From the NCBI RefSeq assembly GCF_009829075.1, contig NZ_WUQZ01000017.1, positions 20,762 to 84,761 on the forward strand: DNA of 64,000 nucleotides, written 5' to 3'. This document shows, piece after piece, positions 62,743 through 64,000 of the stretch. The translations under genes were made by a program, and so were the position numbers. The stretch comes from Sphingobacterium composti (lineage in GTDB: Bacteria; Bacteroidota; Bacteroidia; Sphingobacteriales; Sphingobacteriaceae). Position 1 is the stretch's first letter; every line of letters starts with the position of its first letter. Under the pieces are notes generated by a model, which had not been told where the DNA came from, searched no databases, and saw only the letters and a list, made by a program, of their open reading frames with translations.

Positions 62743-63729
62743 ATGAAAATATATAGAAGCTTAGAAGAATTTGAGCCACTAGAAAATGCAATCGTTACCA
62801 TAGGCACTTTCGATGGAGTGCATATTGGTCATCAAAAAATACTTAAAAAATTAGTAGATTGTGCAAAAGAAAAAGGAGGAGAAACTGTCCTTTTAACGTT
62901 TTTTCCACATCCTCGATTAATTATTAATCCAAGTGATGATAGCTTGAGATTAATCAATGACATCGAAGAGAAAGCTCATCAATTAGCTTCATGCGGATTG
63001 GATCATTTAATTATTACACCATTTACACGTGATTTCTCTAATCTTTCGCCAGAAGAATATATCCGCAATGTACTTGTTGAAAAACTAGGCACTAAAACGA
63101 TTATTATTGGATACGATCATCATTTTGGTAAAGATCGCAAAGGATCTATTAAAGAGTTGATTCACTTTTCCGATATTTTCGACTTTGAAGTCCAAGAAAT
63201 AGCTAAGCAAGATATTGAGGATGTAGCTGTATCGTCGACACGTATTCGTGAAGCTTTAATCAAAGGTGATATTGAGATCGCTAATAAATATCTAGGCTAT
63301 CCTTTTGAATTGACAGGGACTGTAGAAAAAGGTGATCAAATCGGTCGCCAAATAGGTTTTCCAACGGCAAATCTACATGTGCATGAGTCACACAAACTGA
63401 TTCCTGCCTATGGAATTTACGCAGTTGAAGTAGATATATATCCAAGTGTACCACAAATAGTAACAGGAGAATATATTGAAAACCCTATTGTTATAAAAGC
63501 CATCGGAATGTGTTATATTGGCACTAGACCTACTGTAGATGGGATGAATCGCAAGATCGAAGTTAATCTTTTGGATTTTGACGCAGATTTGTATAGTAAT
63601 ACGGTACGCATTCGTTTCAAAAAATTTATCCGTGGTGACGAAAGGTTTGACACGCTGGAAGAACTTCAACAGCAAATAAAAACCGACGAAGAAAATATAC
63701 GAGCTTACTTTGATAGCACAGCTTCATAA
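62743..63729 (+). CDS. ribF: Bifunctional riboflavin kinase / FAD synthetase
   Basis: Makes FMN from riboflavin and then FAD. The N-terminal nucleotidyltransferase half has TIGTFDGVHIGHQKILKKLV and the later ISSTRIREAL-type stretch (VSSTRIREALIKGD). The flavokinase half has DQIGRQIGFPTANL and the NxRPTV-like IGTRPTVDGMNRKIEVNLLD. A short insertion (about residues 226-247) lies between the two last strands. The 328 residues are slightly above the usual length. Its stop lies a few bases from the 3' end of a group II intron on the other strand. Confidence 0.96.
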   Translation: MKIYRSLEEFEPLENAIVTIGTFDGVHIGHQKILKKLVDCAKEKGGETVLLTFFPHPRLIINPSDDSLRLINDIEEKAHQLASCGLDHLIITPFTRDFSNLSPEEYIRNVLVEKLGTKTIIIGYDHHFGKDRKGSIKELIHFSDIFDFEVQEIAKQDIEDVAVSSTRIREALIKGDIEIANKYLGYPFELTGTVEKGDQIGRQIGFPTANLHVHESHKLIPAYGIYAVEVDIYPSVPQIVTGEYIENPIVIKAIGMCYIGTRPTVDGMNRKIEVNLLDFDADLYSNTVRIRFKKFIRGDERFDTLEELQQQIKTDEENIRAYFDSTAS

Positions 63730-63744
63730 TAAAAACGGATAGGA

Positions 63745-63767
63745 GGAACGGGATTAATTCCCGTTCC
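63745..63767 (-). ncRNA. Group II intron domain VI hairpin
   Basis: Perfect 8-base stem GGAACGGG/CCCGTTCC with a 7-base loop, between domain V and the 3' splice site. The branch-point A is expected in the CTAT on its 3' side. Confidence 0.65.
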
Positions 63768-63775
63768 GACCTTCC

Positions 63776-63811
63776 ACAGCACCGCACGTACCGTTCGGTA
63801 TACGGCGCTTC
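63776..63811 (-). ncRNA. Group II intron domain V
   Basis: A 30- to 35-base hairpin on the minus strand. The lower stem GCGCCG pairs with CGGTGC and the upper stem ATACC/GGTA-CGT closes on a GAAC tetraloop. Layout and sequence closely parallel domain V of known bacterial group II introns such as Ll.LtrB (GAGCCGUAUAC ... GUACGUACGGUUC). Confidence 0.8.
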
Positions 63812-63812
63812 C

Positions 63813-64000
63813 CTAAGTTGTAACACAAACTCGCTTGTATTCTGCCAGTAAAGATGGGTATCCCAGTTGTTTTAGATAGTCGTTGGAAAGGGTTGTTGTC
63901 AGTATCCAGCTTTTTGCTGTGTGCCAGTAACTTTTCCTTGTATGTGCCCATTCGTACGCCTTGTATTTACTTACACCTAGTTGTAACAAGTTCCTAATTT
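63813..64000 (-). CDS. Group II intron maturase/reverse transcriptase, C-terminal end (cut by window edge)
   Basis: The last 61 residues of an LtrA-type intron-encoded protein, open to the edge and ending TAG at 63813. The segments VSKYKAYEWAHTRKSYWHTA and LSNDYLKQLGYPSLLAEYKR fit the conserved C-terminal maturase region (family pattern AYEYANSRKGYW and LKKRGFLSMLDLY). The stop lies only a few bases before domain V, the normal layout. The reverse transcriptase core lies outside the window. Confidence 0.88.
   Translation of the reverse strand, partial: IRNLLQLGVSKYKAYEWAHTRKSYWHTAKSWILTTTLSNDYLKQLGYPSLLAEYKRVCVTT

Larger units (their letters stand above)
63734..64000 (-). mobile_element. 3' end of a group II intron (partial, cut by window edge)
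   Basis: From the right edge to just after the ribF stop: the maturase C-terminus, then a catalytic domain V-like hairpin (about 63776-63811; AGCGCCGTATACC arm with GGTACGTGCGGTGC), then domain VI with 8-base arms GGAACGGG/CCCGTTCC (63745-63752 and 63760-63767 on the plus strand). The intron end near 63734 (minus-strand end CTATCCGTT) is an estimate. The element lies antisense to ribF. Confidence 0.85.

Noticed and set aside
63754..63951. Minus-strand frame of 65 codons at the right edge
   Set aside because: It is in a different frame from the maturase C-terminus, which shows the family motifs, and it runs through the domain V hairpin.
1..64000. CRISPR arrays, prophage genes, rRNA genes or an origin of replication
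   Set aside because: No regularly spaced repeats, phage structural genes or rRNA sequences were recognised. The S74-like protein alone is not evidence of a prophage.

Overview
The window looks like chromosome of a Bacteroidota bacterium, most likely a Sphingobacteriaceae member (Sphingobacterium- or Pedobacter-like). This is inferred from the AT-rich base composition, two SusC/SusD systems, a short primary sigma factor without region 1.1, a fused MurF-alanine racemase, and promoters of the TTTG / TAnnTTTG type with few purine-rich ribosome binding sites. No database search was possible, so family names rest on recognised motifs and gene order.

Layout. 1-5.8 kb: housekeeping genes (end of a LolC/E-type permease, fmt, a small Cro/CI-type regulator, rpoD, clpB). 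5.8-14.4 kb: a FecI/FecR-controlled SusC/SusD locus with a sulfatase, probably for a sulfated glycan. 14.4-15.8 kb: an intact IS256-family element with 24-bp inverted repeats and an 8-bp target duplication; it has split the loop of a strong hairpin between two convergent genes. 15.8-20.2 kb: two tandem paralogous secreted proteins, a pirin, an acetyltransferase, a small coiled-coil membrane protein and a small conserved protein. 20.3-28.6 kb: a second SusC/SusD operon on the minus strand carrying a PKD/CBM9-like lipoprotein, a DUF5009 membrane acyltransferase-like protein and a DUF4874/DUF4832 lipoprotein, with no familiar glycoside hydrolase. This is the most likely under-described system here. 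28.9-33 kb: a degenerate LytS-like kinase domain, a DUF502 protein and MurF-Alr in one operon, divergent from recX. 33-35 kb: small secreted proteins, including a stand-alone S74-chaperone-like one, and a beta-barrel porin. 35.5-35.7 kb: tRNA-Gly and tRNA-Leu with a very clear promoter. 35.9-40.6 kb: a GH43 enzyme, two Gfo/Idh/MocA oxidoreductases and a DUF819 membrane protein. 40.7-42.8 kb: a thioesterase and an M1 metallopeptidase.

43-48.7 kb is the cell-shape operon mreB-mreC-mreD-mrdA-rodA, with a strong hairpin between mreB and mreC. 48.8-52.1 kb holds MgtC-like, DUF1543, MazG and flavin-binding small genes. 52.1-57 kb is a tripartite efflux operon (ATPase, HlyD-type lipoprotein, FtsX-type permease, TolC-type channel) followed by a Cys-motif membrane protein. 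57-63.7 kb holds leuS, then ftsX-DUF3098-uppP-truB-ribF. The right edge enters a group II intron on the minus strand, whose domain V/VI and maturase C-terminus lie just beyond the ribF stop codon.

The sugar-related parts form a capture-and-processing theme: TonB-dependent import (SusC), surface binding (SusD, PKD/CBM9), sulfate removal, possible acetyl transfer, GH43 cleavage and oxidoreductase-based sugar modification. No CRISPR array, rRNA gene, prophage or plasmid origin was seen.
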